Source: Beroe forskalii
Taxonomy: Eukaryota > Ctenophora > Nuda > Beroida > Beroidae
DNA: 64,000 bases
Direction of reading: 5' to 3'
Assembly: GCA_011033025.1 (NCBI GenBank)
Contig: WFMF01000164.1
Span: 1-64,000, forward strand
Shown: piece after piece, positions 55,664-64,000 of the stretch
Layout: each line of letters opens with the position of its first letter
Numbering within the stretch: the stretch's first letter is position 1
Program-made: the position numbers and the translations under genes
The notes under the pieces: generated by a model
What the model was told of the DNA's origin: nothing
What the model saw: only the letters and a program-made list of their open reading frames with translations
Databases searched by the model: none

Positions 55664-56434
55664 TCTCAAAAGGGGGAGCGTTATGTCAGACAATTGGTTT
55701 TAGAGGAGTAGTCTTTAGGATTAGACTTCTATAGATCTGGCACTCATTAAAATAGAATTGACTATTATGAGCAAAACTAAGAATGAAAATTTGAAAAGGA
55801 GCCACGACTAACGTTTGTCTAAAATGAGATCCGCTAAAAAGCACTGTTTAAACGAAAACCAACATTTTTATAGGACCGTTTCACGTGCCCCGTTTCGATA
55901 ACGAACGTCTCTGAACGCAAAATTATTATATTAAACCAATTCTTCTTCACTTCCTCCCTGGTCGTCAGAGGTAAAGAAATTTTTGCAAAAAGCTGCAAAT
56001 TTGAAGATTATTCAAATTTAATTATAGCATTATCTTATGGTGCTAATAATAAATGTTTTTTTCTTCTTTAAAAGATGAAAGTAAAATAAACAAATTAAGC
56101 AATTTAAAATTTAAGTCTGTCTAAATTGAGATTTCCTGATTTTACTCCACTTATCTGAAATCACATAAATCAAGTACACGAATGTTGAAGTCGTTATGAA
56201 TATGCAATTGCAATGGCAGTGCAATTAATGCAAAACCGAAATTTAAGCACAGGTTCAGCACGTTTTATAATCTAATCAAATTGCCGGACTTAGAAATAGA
56301 AAAATACTGGATGTTTTTTCCAACCTTGCTGCTGTGATCTTATGAGTTTATTAAATCAAATAAAACCTCCGCCTGTACCTATAAAATATTTATTCCAAAA
56401 AGGTTTTGGTTGTGATGGTCCGCGGCGGTTATAA
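55664..56434. other. AT-rich region upstream of the GGT start
   Basis: It lies 5' of the GGT ATG and would contain its leader and promoter. I see no clear TATA or CpG-rich block and no gene. Confidence 0.4.
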
Positions 56435-56900
56435 GGGGCCATCCAGAAATGAGCTCATCATTTGGGTATGTATGTATGTTTTGGAAATGATGAGGTAGTG
56501 ATGAGGTAGTATGTATGTAGGTTTGCAAAATGATGAGCTCATCACATTCACATAGAGGCAAAATTTTCCCAATTTTGACATCAACCATTCGTTGTAAAAT
56601 TGGACCATATCCGATACACTGAATCAGGGCTAGAAGAAGACTCTTTAATTCAACATTAACAACATCTAAGTTAGATGATCTAACTTAAATTGCAGTAGTA
56701 CTAGTAACGTCACCTCAGCTTTTAATATTGAATGAGTTACGTAACATAAAATTAAATCTTCAAAATATGATGAGATGAAGTTGGGGTATGTATGTATCTT
56801 GGGCCCCCTATCTTTCCCAAATGATGTGGTAGTGATGAGGTAGTATGTATGTATGTTCAAAAAAGGCCAATTTTTGATGAGCTCATTTCTGGATGGCCCC
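56435..56900. mobile_element. MITE with TAA target duplication
   Basis: The terminal inverted repeats are GGGGCCATCCAGAAATGAGC and its complement, flanked by TAA on both sides. Three-base TWA duplications and G-rich ends fit the PIF/Harbinger group, which is inference. The subterminal ATGTATGTATG and GATGAGGTAGT phrases also repeat inside. Confidence 0.8.
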
Positions 56901-56953
56901 TAAGGCGTATTTTACTGTAAAACCCATGATATGAGAAAGAACGCGACGGTTAA

Positions 56954-57748
56954 GGGGGGCCGGGGGGGGGTTCAACCCAAATTTTTTGGATACAAGTTTC
57001 TGAGATAATGGTTGACCCATAAGGACCACCCCTGGGGCCAACTTTTTGGCTGGGTTTGGTACCCCCAGACCCACTGGCGCCGCCGTGGCGCCGTGCCCAA
57101 AAATGGGCATATTTTTTCAAAAGGGACTTGGGCGGGATCTGAGGCTTTTTTTGAAGCAATTCTGAAATTTTCATGTAAAAATATTGAAAAACGGCTGAGA
57201 CATTGAAAAAAATGTAATTGTAAAGTCGATTATCGCAAAACCGCAAACCGAGAAAATGGCGATTTTGTGGTTTTTTAGAAGTTTTTTGGACCTCAAATCG
57301 CCATTTTAGCAGCAATCAACCCCATACTTGCAGAGAATACGTAACTTAACGTTATTTATCGAATAAATTTGGTTTCATTCAAAAATATTGATATTTGATC
57401 AAGTTATGGGACAAAATAGGCTTTACTAACGCGCGTATGCCCATATATGGGCATACGTTTTCAGCCATAACTCGGCCATTTTTTGAGATATCGACTTCAA
57501 ATTTTTTATGGTAACTCAGGGGACCATTATCTATCGATTGCACACCTCAGATCCCGCCCAAATCGCTTTTGAAAAAATATGCCCATTCTGGGCCCATTTT
57601 TGGGCACGGCGCCACGGCAGCGCCAGTGGGTCTGGGGGTACCAAACCCAGCCAAAAAGTTGGCCCCAGGGGTGGTCCTTATGGGTAAACCATTATCTCAG
57701 AAACTTGTTTCCAAAAAAATTGGGTTGAACCCCCCTCCCCCCCCCCCC
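56954..57748. mobile_element. MITE with TTAA target duplication
   Basis: Inverted arms of about 200 bp (GGGTTGAACCC-region, CTGGGTTTGGTACCCCCAGA, TGGCGCCGTGCCCAAAAATG) are flanked by TTAA on each side. TTAA targeting points to piggyBac or Kolobok relatives. The interior is AT-rich and non-coding. It lies 54 bp from the previous MITE. Confidence 0.82.
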
Positions 57749-58260
57749 TTAAAACTGCTGCAGCGTCACTTCAAAATGTACAGCATTCATGTTACTATAA
57801 TGCTTTGAAAATTGCTGTTGAGGCAGTAGCTATGATCACTTATCCAAGTCTTAAAGCTTAACAACTAACAAGTCATGTTTTAGTATATGGTTTTAGTATA
57901 TGGTTACCAAGCAGTGGCTGACCTACTGAGCGGGATATGTATGATGTCCTCCTCAGTCTTCAGTCTTCAGAGAAGCGGTACATCGGAGGACTCCAACAAG
58001 ACTCCTCATCATCATGAACTTATACTGCACTTCATCAGGTAGATCTCTCAAGTTGAGGTAGAACTCTCTGATAGATTATGTACTTATGTAATATTTTCTG
58101 CTATTATTTGGTGGTGATCCTATACTTCGAATCCAATTAAGCCATGAAATTTGCTTTTCTGTTAAGATAAATAATAATTTGCCCTTCTTCAGTTTGCCCT
58201 CCGAGTACCTACAGAGTACACACAATCATATGACACTGACACGTAACATTGCCGTCATGC
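57749..58260. other. Spacer, nothing recognised
   Basis: Mixed-composition DNA without a supported gene. A short duplicated phrase GTTTTAGTATATGG occurs twice in tandem near 57880-57903. Confidence 0.4.
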
Positions 58261-58299
58261 TTACCTTTCAAAAGCATTTTTCTTCCCGGTAGTGGCCCA

Positions 58300-58880
58300 A
58301 AATTTTCCCACTAAATCCACTTTTTCCGTTTTCTGTGGCCCGCTCGCTTCGCTCGCAAAAAGTACCCATGTGCCCGCATCCAGAAAATTTTGAATTTCCT
58401 CTAAGACCCATTTTTATGATTTCTGTGGCCTGCTCGCTTTGCTTTCAAAAAGACAACATATAGATGGTAGTCCAAAGTCCTAACTGATCTTTCTGAGCAC
58501 CGCAGGCGAAATGTTTGAAAGTTTCACATTGAAGACTGTCTAGGACCAATTAAGCCACATGATGAATCACAACAGCCCGCTGCAGGCGAAAATTTTCGGT
58601 GTTTCGGGTCCATATCTGCCAGAATCTGCCTGCCAGAAAATTATTGGGTTTTGCATCTGAATCTGTCTCTAAAATCAATTCGGTATTTCTTAATTTGATT
58701 ACAACAGTCCGCCGCATGAGAAAATCTTCACTTTTTCACACCTGTGGCTGTGTCTAAGACCAATTTATCAACAAAATTTGATCACAAATTTACAACAGCC
58801 CTCTGCCCGCCGCAGGCGAAAATTTTTAGGGTTTCTTGCATCTGAATTTGCCACTAAATTCACTTCGGTATTGATAATTT
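58300..58880. repeat. Degenerate ~120-bp repeats with CCGCAGGCGAAAATTT
   Basis: Four to five diverged units carry CGCAGGCGAAA, a GGGTTT...GCATCTGAATCTG phrase and ACTTCGGTATT. There is no coding potential. Confidence 0.6.
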
Positions 58881-58893
58881 GATAATTTGCAGC

Positions 58894-58929
58894 AGTCAGC
58901 AGACTGTTTAATTTAACAGTCTGCTGACT
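58894..58929. repeat. Perfect 15-bp palindrome with 6-nt loop
   Basis: AGTCAGCAGACTGTT and its exact complement flank TAATTT. The right arm runs into an 18-bp sequence repeated at 59413. Confidence 0.8.
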
Positions 58930-59430
58930 AAGTTAATCATACGTGTTCGTTTTCGTATCTCTCCATACCTTAGCCAATTTAATCCTATTCCACCAATTTT
59001 CTATTATTTCTCATCTTACTACTCGTAACTAGCGTTTTGTTCTCTCCATACCTCCATACCTTAGCCAATTTAAACCTATTCCACCACTTTTCTATTATTT
59101 CTCATCTTACTACTCGTATCTAGCGTTTTGTTCTCTTTTTTCATATTTTAGCACTGATTATCTACCTCAATTCCATTTATCATTATTTAATACTCTTCTT
59201 CCAGCTTCATACTAAAATCGACCGTTTTCCCCTTCCGCCCACCAAAATTTTAAAGGCCGCAAATTTGGTAAAAAAAACTCACCCTCTCAAAAAAATATTA
59301 GCTCAACACGTCTGAGCGTCGGCAGAATTGAGCCGCGCACTTTGATTACTATCCGAAATACAACGACATTCTTTATATAGGAGCAATTCGATTACACGTG
59401 TGCGGCATATTACTGACTAAGTTAATCATA
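58924..59430. repeat. Segment bounded by an 18-bp direct repeat
   Basis: CTGACTAAGTTAATCATA occurs at 58924-58941 and 59413-59430. The enclosed 471 bp start with CGTGTTCGTTTTCG, contain two near-copies of a roughly 100-bp unit (CCATACCTTAGCCAATTTAA and onward), and are otherwise non-coding. The layout suggests an inserted sequence with a target-site duplication. Confidence 0.55.
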
Positions 59431-59572
59431 ATAATAATAATAATAATGTTTTGGCAGCTTAGCCAACTCAACTCTTACATAAAAACTCTAAATCTACCCC
59501 AATTCCAAATCATACTGTGGATTGTTATTCAGTTTGGTGATAAACAAACAAATCAGTGGACCTCTCATACTT

Positions 59573-60438
59573 CTATTTAGAGTCTGAGTTCGAACTGACC
59601 AACGCAGTACGACGACGTCGTCCAAATGAACCATTGCTAACAACCTCACCCTTACGAATGACCCATTTAATAGATGGTTCGTTTTTGATCTTTTCCTTCA
59701 ATTTTTCGACGAGTTCTGCTCTTGCTTTTCGTTCAGCAAATGTCCGATCCGGTGCGATGTAAACTTTGGAGTACTCTTCAGAGCGTTTCAGATGCTTCGA
59801 CCTTTCTAGCACCTTGGTTGCAATGAACTCACTCTGGAACTGAACTCGTAGTGTACAGGTTGATACGTCTTGTCCTATTTCGTCATCATGATGGAAATCG
59901 TTCGATTTCCTCAATAGTTCCACATAATTAGGTTTTATGGAAAACTCTAATCTATTCTCCATTTGTTTCAGTACACCGTCAAGTTCACTTCTGTAGTCGA
60001 AGATATCATTCTCGAGATCAACGTGAATTCCTCGTATACCATAGAATACGAGGTTACATCTTCTGTTGGACGCTTTCATCTCGGAAACCATTTGCTTAGC
60101 CAATGTTTCAGGTTGATTGCTTACTCCGTTGTTATAAGTTTCTGCTGACTTCTGTAGTATATCGGCATATGTTGAAACTTTTCAGCCTCTTCATACACTT
60201 TTGCCTGATTCTCAATGTCTGCCTTGAGTTCCAATAATTTCTTTCCATTTTCTTTGACTTCTTCCAGGATGCTGTTCATCATTGTAGTTTGGGAGGACAT
60301 TCCTTCTTCAATGCTAGAGTTCAGAGTATCAATTTGATGTCTTTCCATTTTCATGTTTTCTGTTTCTTTCTTGTGGTTCTTGAGATATTTCTGGGCCTCA
60401 TAAAGGCAGGTGAAAAGATCAAATGTCAACTCTGACAT
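59573..60438 (-). pseudogene. Solo ORF1-type protein: coiled coil plus L1-ORF1-like domain, frameshifted
   Basis: ATG at 60438 opens a Lys/Glu-rich coiled-coil region of about 90 residues. Near 60165-60180 a one-base shift moves the frame, and coding continues to 59573. The second part has RRCNLVFYGIRG, CTLRVQFQSEF, VLERSKHLKRSEEY, VYIAPDRTFAERKARAEL and KWVIRKGEVVSNG. This matches the pattern of L1-type and related ORF1 nucleic-acid-binding proteins (RRM-like plus C-terminal domain). No endonuclease or reverse transcriptase follows on the minus strand; after the stop come the short repeats at 58924-59430. It may be an ORF1 remnant of a truncated LINE or a captured single gene. The frameshift may be a consensus error. 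Confidence 0.65.
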
Positions 60439-60677
60439 GGGCCCTTTGTTGAACTTTTTTCAATATCTTTCGGTTTTACTCCGCCACTTCTCAAGCGTGA
60501 AAATCTGGAACAAAGCTCTTCCATTCGTACCACCAGGAATCCAGTTTACTCGTCATAGTTGTTCACAAGTCGCACAAACCACAAGGTGGTAGGTGGAGAG
60601 GTGGTGTCGCCTTACTGGTACTGTTAAAAGTCGGAGAGCGAAATTCGAAACAAACGATAAGTAGGAATAAGAGAAGT

Positions 60678-60881
60678 GTTCGTTTTCGTATCTCTCCATA
60701 CCTTAGCCAATTTAATCCTATTCCACCAATTTTCTATTATTTCTCATCTTACTACTCGTAACTAGCGTTTTGTTCTCCATACCTCCATACCTTAGCCAAT
60801 TTAAACCTATTCCACCACTTTTCTATTATTTCTCATCTTACTACTCGTATCTAGCGTTTTGTTCTCTTTTTCATATTTTAG
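60678..60881. repeat. Second copy of the 58944-59155 segment
   Basis: This is a near-identical copy running from GTGTTCGTTTTCGTATCTC to TTTTTCATATTTTAG. It ends exactly where the truncated LINE-A copy 3 begins. Confidence 0.85.
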
Positions 60882-62460
60882 GCAACAAGCCTCAGTTTGC
60901 CAATCTATCTTCTGTGGTCGAGTCCATGTCATCTGGCGTTGTGCCAAAGTTCTACAAGACAGGGTTCATCACTCCGTTATTTAAGAAAGGTAGCCGATGT
61001 GAAGCTGCTAACTACAGACCTGTTACCTTAACTTCACATGTTGTAAAGTCTACGAGAGTAGTCAGAAAACACATGATTCACCATCTGGAACGAACAATCT
61101 ACTGACAGATAAGCAACACGGTTTCAGATCTAACAGAAGCTGCCTGACTCAAATGCTCGACCACTTTGACGACATATTCGAAGGATTTACTCAGGGTCAA
61201 GATACAGACTCAATATATCTCGATTATGCGAAAGCATTTGATAAAGTGGATCTGGATATTCTCATCAAGAAGCTAAGGAGATATGGCTTTCACGTAAAAA
61301 GCTAATTACGTGGATCCAGTCATTTCTCACGGACCGTGACCAAGTGGTGGTTCTCAATGGTGTCCACTCCGTCATCGCCAAAGTGCTCAGCGGTGTTCCT
61401 CAGGGAAGTGTCCTTGGGCCGCTCTTATTCATTTTGTTTATAAATGATTTGGAGCGTGTCGTGCTTGCATCCAGGGTCAGCTTTTTTGCAGACGACACTC
61501 GAGTTTCCAAACAGATTGGCTGCTATGACGACTGTATGCTGCTTCAGGAAGACTTGAACAGAATTCTCAACTGGTCACGTGAAAATAACATGGAACTTCA
61601 TGAGCAGAAATTTGAGCTCTTGAATCACTTCCATAACAGGAAAAGCTCATTCCTCGAACTCCCTTCTTCACTGAAGCTTTTGACTTACAAGGTTTCAAAC
61701 GATGAATCTCTTTACCCTGTGGAGAACGTTAGAGATCTTGGTGTTCAGGTATCAAGTGATTTGAGTTGGTCTAGACATATCGCAACCACCGTGTCAAAAG
61801 CTAGAGCACGCTTTCATGGGTTTTCAGTGTCTTCAAAACTCGAGACAGTATGGTCATGACTACCATGTATAAGTCACTGGTGAGGAGTACACTAGAGTAC
61901 TGCTGTCCCCTGTGGAACCCTAGCAAGGTCACTGAGATCCAGCTTTTAGAAGGGGTACAAAGAACTTTCACCAGTCGTGTAGTTGGTCTACGTCATCTCA
62001 ACTATTGGGAAAGACTAGCTAAGCTAAAGCTGATGTCACTGCAACGCAGAAGAGAAAGGTACATCATTCTGATGATGTGGAAGATTCTCCATAAAGTTGT
62101 ACCAAATTGCTGTGGAATCGAATTCAAGGAGACATCGAGGCAAGGGTACAATAGCCCTCATACCTTCTTTGTCTAAGTCGAGCACAGTAAGTAATCAGAC
62201 GCTATATGACAGATCATTTGCAGTCCAAGGACCAAAACTGTGGAACACTATACCGGGCGCAGTTAAAGCAGCTGAAACATTTGATTCGTTTAAAATCAAT
62301 TTGTCGAATTATGTTGCTTTGATACCGGACAACCCACCGGTCGCTGGCTACAGCTGCAATTGGTCAAACTCTCTGGTAGACTACTCACCAGCGCGGTGGT
62401 CGGACCTCTGATGACCTTTTCGACTCTCGGATAAACTCTACCAAGTTACCAAGTTAGTTA
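60882..62460 (+). mobile_element. LINE-A copy 3, 5'-truncated
   Basis: It begins at GCAACAAGCCTCAG within the reverse-transcriptase domain and runs to the same 3' end (ACCAAGTTAGTTA) as copies 1 and 2. RT motifs remain (LDYAKAFDKV region, GVPQGSVLGPLLF, FADDT at about 61490). Several 1-2 base indels (near 61048, 61090, 61295, 61665, 61805 and 62146) split the frame. The 5' truncation is typical of LINE insertion. Confidence 0.92.
61344..61859 (+). pseudogene. LINE-A reverse transcriptase fragment (palm)
   Basis: This is the longest surviving frame of copy 3. It contains VVLNGVHSV, GVPQGSVLGPLLFILFINDL and FADDTRVSKQ, followed by the thumb region LGVQVSSDLSWSRHI. The frame is lost at both ends through small indels compared with copy 2. 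Confidence 0.85.
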
Positions 62461-62495
62461 CCTTCAACTCTATTCTTTCATGAAATTTCTTCCAG

Positions 62496-62583
62496 GGATG
62501 TTGGTACCAAAGCAACAGAAGCTGAAAAGAGGCTGGAGACTTGGGTATGACAGGAGAGCCTTCTGCTGCCGCATTCATCTCAG
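62496..62583 (+). CDS. Candidate duplicated exon, copy 1 (probably broken)
   Basis: An acceptor-like TTTCTTCCAG precedes it and CTCAG/GTTTAT follows. The peptide end LGYDRRAFCCRIHLR is shared with copy 2 at 63919. Small indels shift the first half of the frame relative to copy 2. It lies immediately after the end of LINE-A copy 3. The family is unknown. Confidence 0.4.
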
Positions 62584-63882
62584 GTTTATATACACTATAC
62601 CCTAAAGCTTTTCACTTATAATTATTTCTTACGTGATTATGGTATCTCGTCACACTGCGGTAGAGTGATAATGAGAGTGATAATGAGATCCAGAGAGTGA
62701 TAATGGTATCTCGTCACACTGCGGTGGATCTCGTGCTATCTCACAACATGCATTATAGGTTCTCCCATAACCGCGCTGCTCCAAACATGATGCAACAAGT
62801 TCTCGCATAACCGCACTTTATCAGTCCACATCATGTTACGTATCTCGTCAATGTTAGTATATATAGGGGGGTCCAAGCAAAGTATCTCATTCGCAATATG
62901 TCTATTGTCTACTCTACATACCTTCTACCTTCACACCTTCTACAGACGGAATACCTACTCTACGCCCTACGGACAACCTTCTGACAGAATACCTACGGAA
63001 TACCTACACACCTTCTACAGACGGAATACCTACGCAACAGAAACTTGGAGGGTGGAGGGAGGGAGAGAGAGAGCCAATTTCGTCGTAAAATTTCACGTTC
63101 CACGAAATTTTGCACGTATCAATTTTATGACGCACGTATCAATTTTATAACGCACTTTTCGATTTCAAATAAATAATTAAAATAGCCATGCGCTCCTCGT
63201 CCTTGTGGCGAGTTGAGGTGGTTTTCCGTGGTTAACATGCGGTCAGAACGTGGACTTTAAATAGGAAAGATGTAAGGGAGGTCCCCCTCCCTTAGTGGAG
63301 GTGGCCAGAGTCCGGACGGCTATTATTTTTTTAATATCTTTTATACACCTTAAAAGTAGGTTTCCCACGCGCGAAGCAGCGAAGGAGGAGTGGAGGAGCA
63401 GTGGAGCAGTGTGCGAGGGAGCGGAGAATGATCCGAGGTACGCGGTGGAGTATTGCGAGAATGATGAGTAAATTGAATTGATTGATTCTTTAGTTCTTTG
63501 AATAATCGTGTACTTATATAGAATGATGAGTAGTACTATGTAAACATGTAATAGTACAGTAGTATGGCAATATGATATAGCAGTTATGGTATTAAAATGA
63601 GTAGTAAAGAAGATAGTGTTTGATGATTTCCACTGATATTTTGCGGTCAGTCCGTCTGGCTAAGCTGACATGTGTGTGTCAGATGAGGTGGTGATTGAGA
63701 AACTACAACCCAGATTTTATTCAAAGTAGTTTTGTTGCACTCGGAATACAATTTGCGAATAATATGTCTATAACAGATATTATGGAAGTGAACTATGAAG
63801 CCAAAATAACGAAAGCTAAATCTTGGGTAAACATATGGAATAGGAGGGATCTCACTTATGAATTTATGAATTTATTTCGTTC
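62584..63882. other. Spacer with short repeats
   Basis: 62640-62730 repeats GGTATCTCGTCACACTGCGG and GAGTGATAATGA phrases. 62915-63035 repeats CTTCTACAGACGGAATACCT. 63095-63155 repeats CGCACGTATCAATTTTAT. No gene is recognised. Confidence 0.45.
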
Positions 63883-63918
63883 ACCTTCAACTCTATTCTT
63901 TCATGAAATTTCTTCCAG

Positions 63919-64000
63919 GGGATGTTGCTGGTACCAAAGCAACAGAAGCTGAAAAGAGGCTGAGACTTGGGTATGACAGGAGAGCCTTCTGCTGCCGCAT
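63919..64000 (+). CDS. Candidate exon, copy 2 (cut by window end)
   Basis: The acceptor TTTCTTCCAG and the preceding 35 bases match copy 1. One open frame (DVAGTKATEAEKRLRLGYD, then RRAFCCR) runs to the window edge. It looks more intact than copy 1 and may be an internal exon of a gene that continues beyond the window. Confidence 0.4.

Noticed and set aside
57900..58045. Possible exon ending CATCAG/GTAGAT
   Set aside because: Acceptor and donor-like dinucleotides exist, but the frames contain early stops and no similarity is recognised.

Overview
The window reads as nuclear DNA of an invertebrate animal. Two multi-exon genes with GT-AG introns belong to animal or eukaryotic families (a FAM193 homologue and a gamma-glutamyltransferase). 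There are several non-LTR retrotransposons, foldback/MITE-type DNA transposons, Helitron-like elements and very long minisatellites. There is no bacterial gene organisation. The phylum cannot be fixed from the sequence alone.

Layout. 1-1353: low-complexity, gene-free. 1354-5685 (-): decayed copy of a CR1/L2-like LINE (LINE-A). 5686-12500: AT-rich spacer with a head-to-tail Helitron-like trimer (7371-8283), a minisatellite, a short putative first exon (10655-10699) and a foldback element (11304-12225). 12510-17580: about 90 copies of a 56-bp satellite. 17603-20309 (-): an unrecognised five-exon gene. Its frame runs from a signal-peptide-like N-terminus through repeated exons and a 2A-like ribosome-skipping motif (DVEENPGP) into a complete SGNH/GDSL hydrolase domain. 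20674-24670 (+): a nearly intact I/Jockey-type LINE (LINE-B). 25085-29795: a diverged duplicate of the 8.5-17.6 kb block, again ending in the 56-bp satellite. 30434-47910 (+): FAM193-family gene with about 17 recognisable exons, one intron of which hosts a near-complete LINE-A copy (38426-42834). 48402-55663 (-): complete three-exon gamma-glutamyltransferase gene, convergent with FAM193. 55664-64000: MITEs, a solo ORF1-type gene (59573-60438, -), a third, 5'-truncated LINE-A (60882-62460) and a duplicated candidate exon.

The most unusual features are two. First, most FAM193 introns and the long GGT intron contain their own private minisatellite lying against a splice site, and in several cases the repeat unit includes the splice acceptor plus the first bases of the adjoining exon. 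In the GGT gene about 47 copies of a roughly 107-bp unit each carry a decoy acceptor. Second, the 2A/SGNH gene at 17.6-20.3 kb would yield two polypeptides from one spliced message, the upstream one apparently with a signal peptide. All gene models come from reading frames, splice phases and remembered family motifs. No database search or RNA evidence was available.
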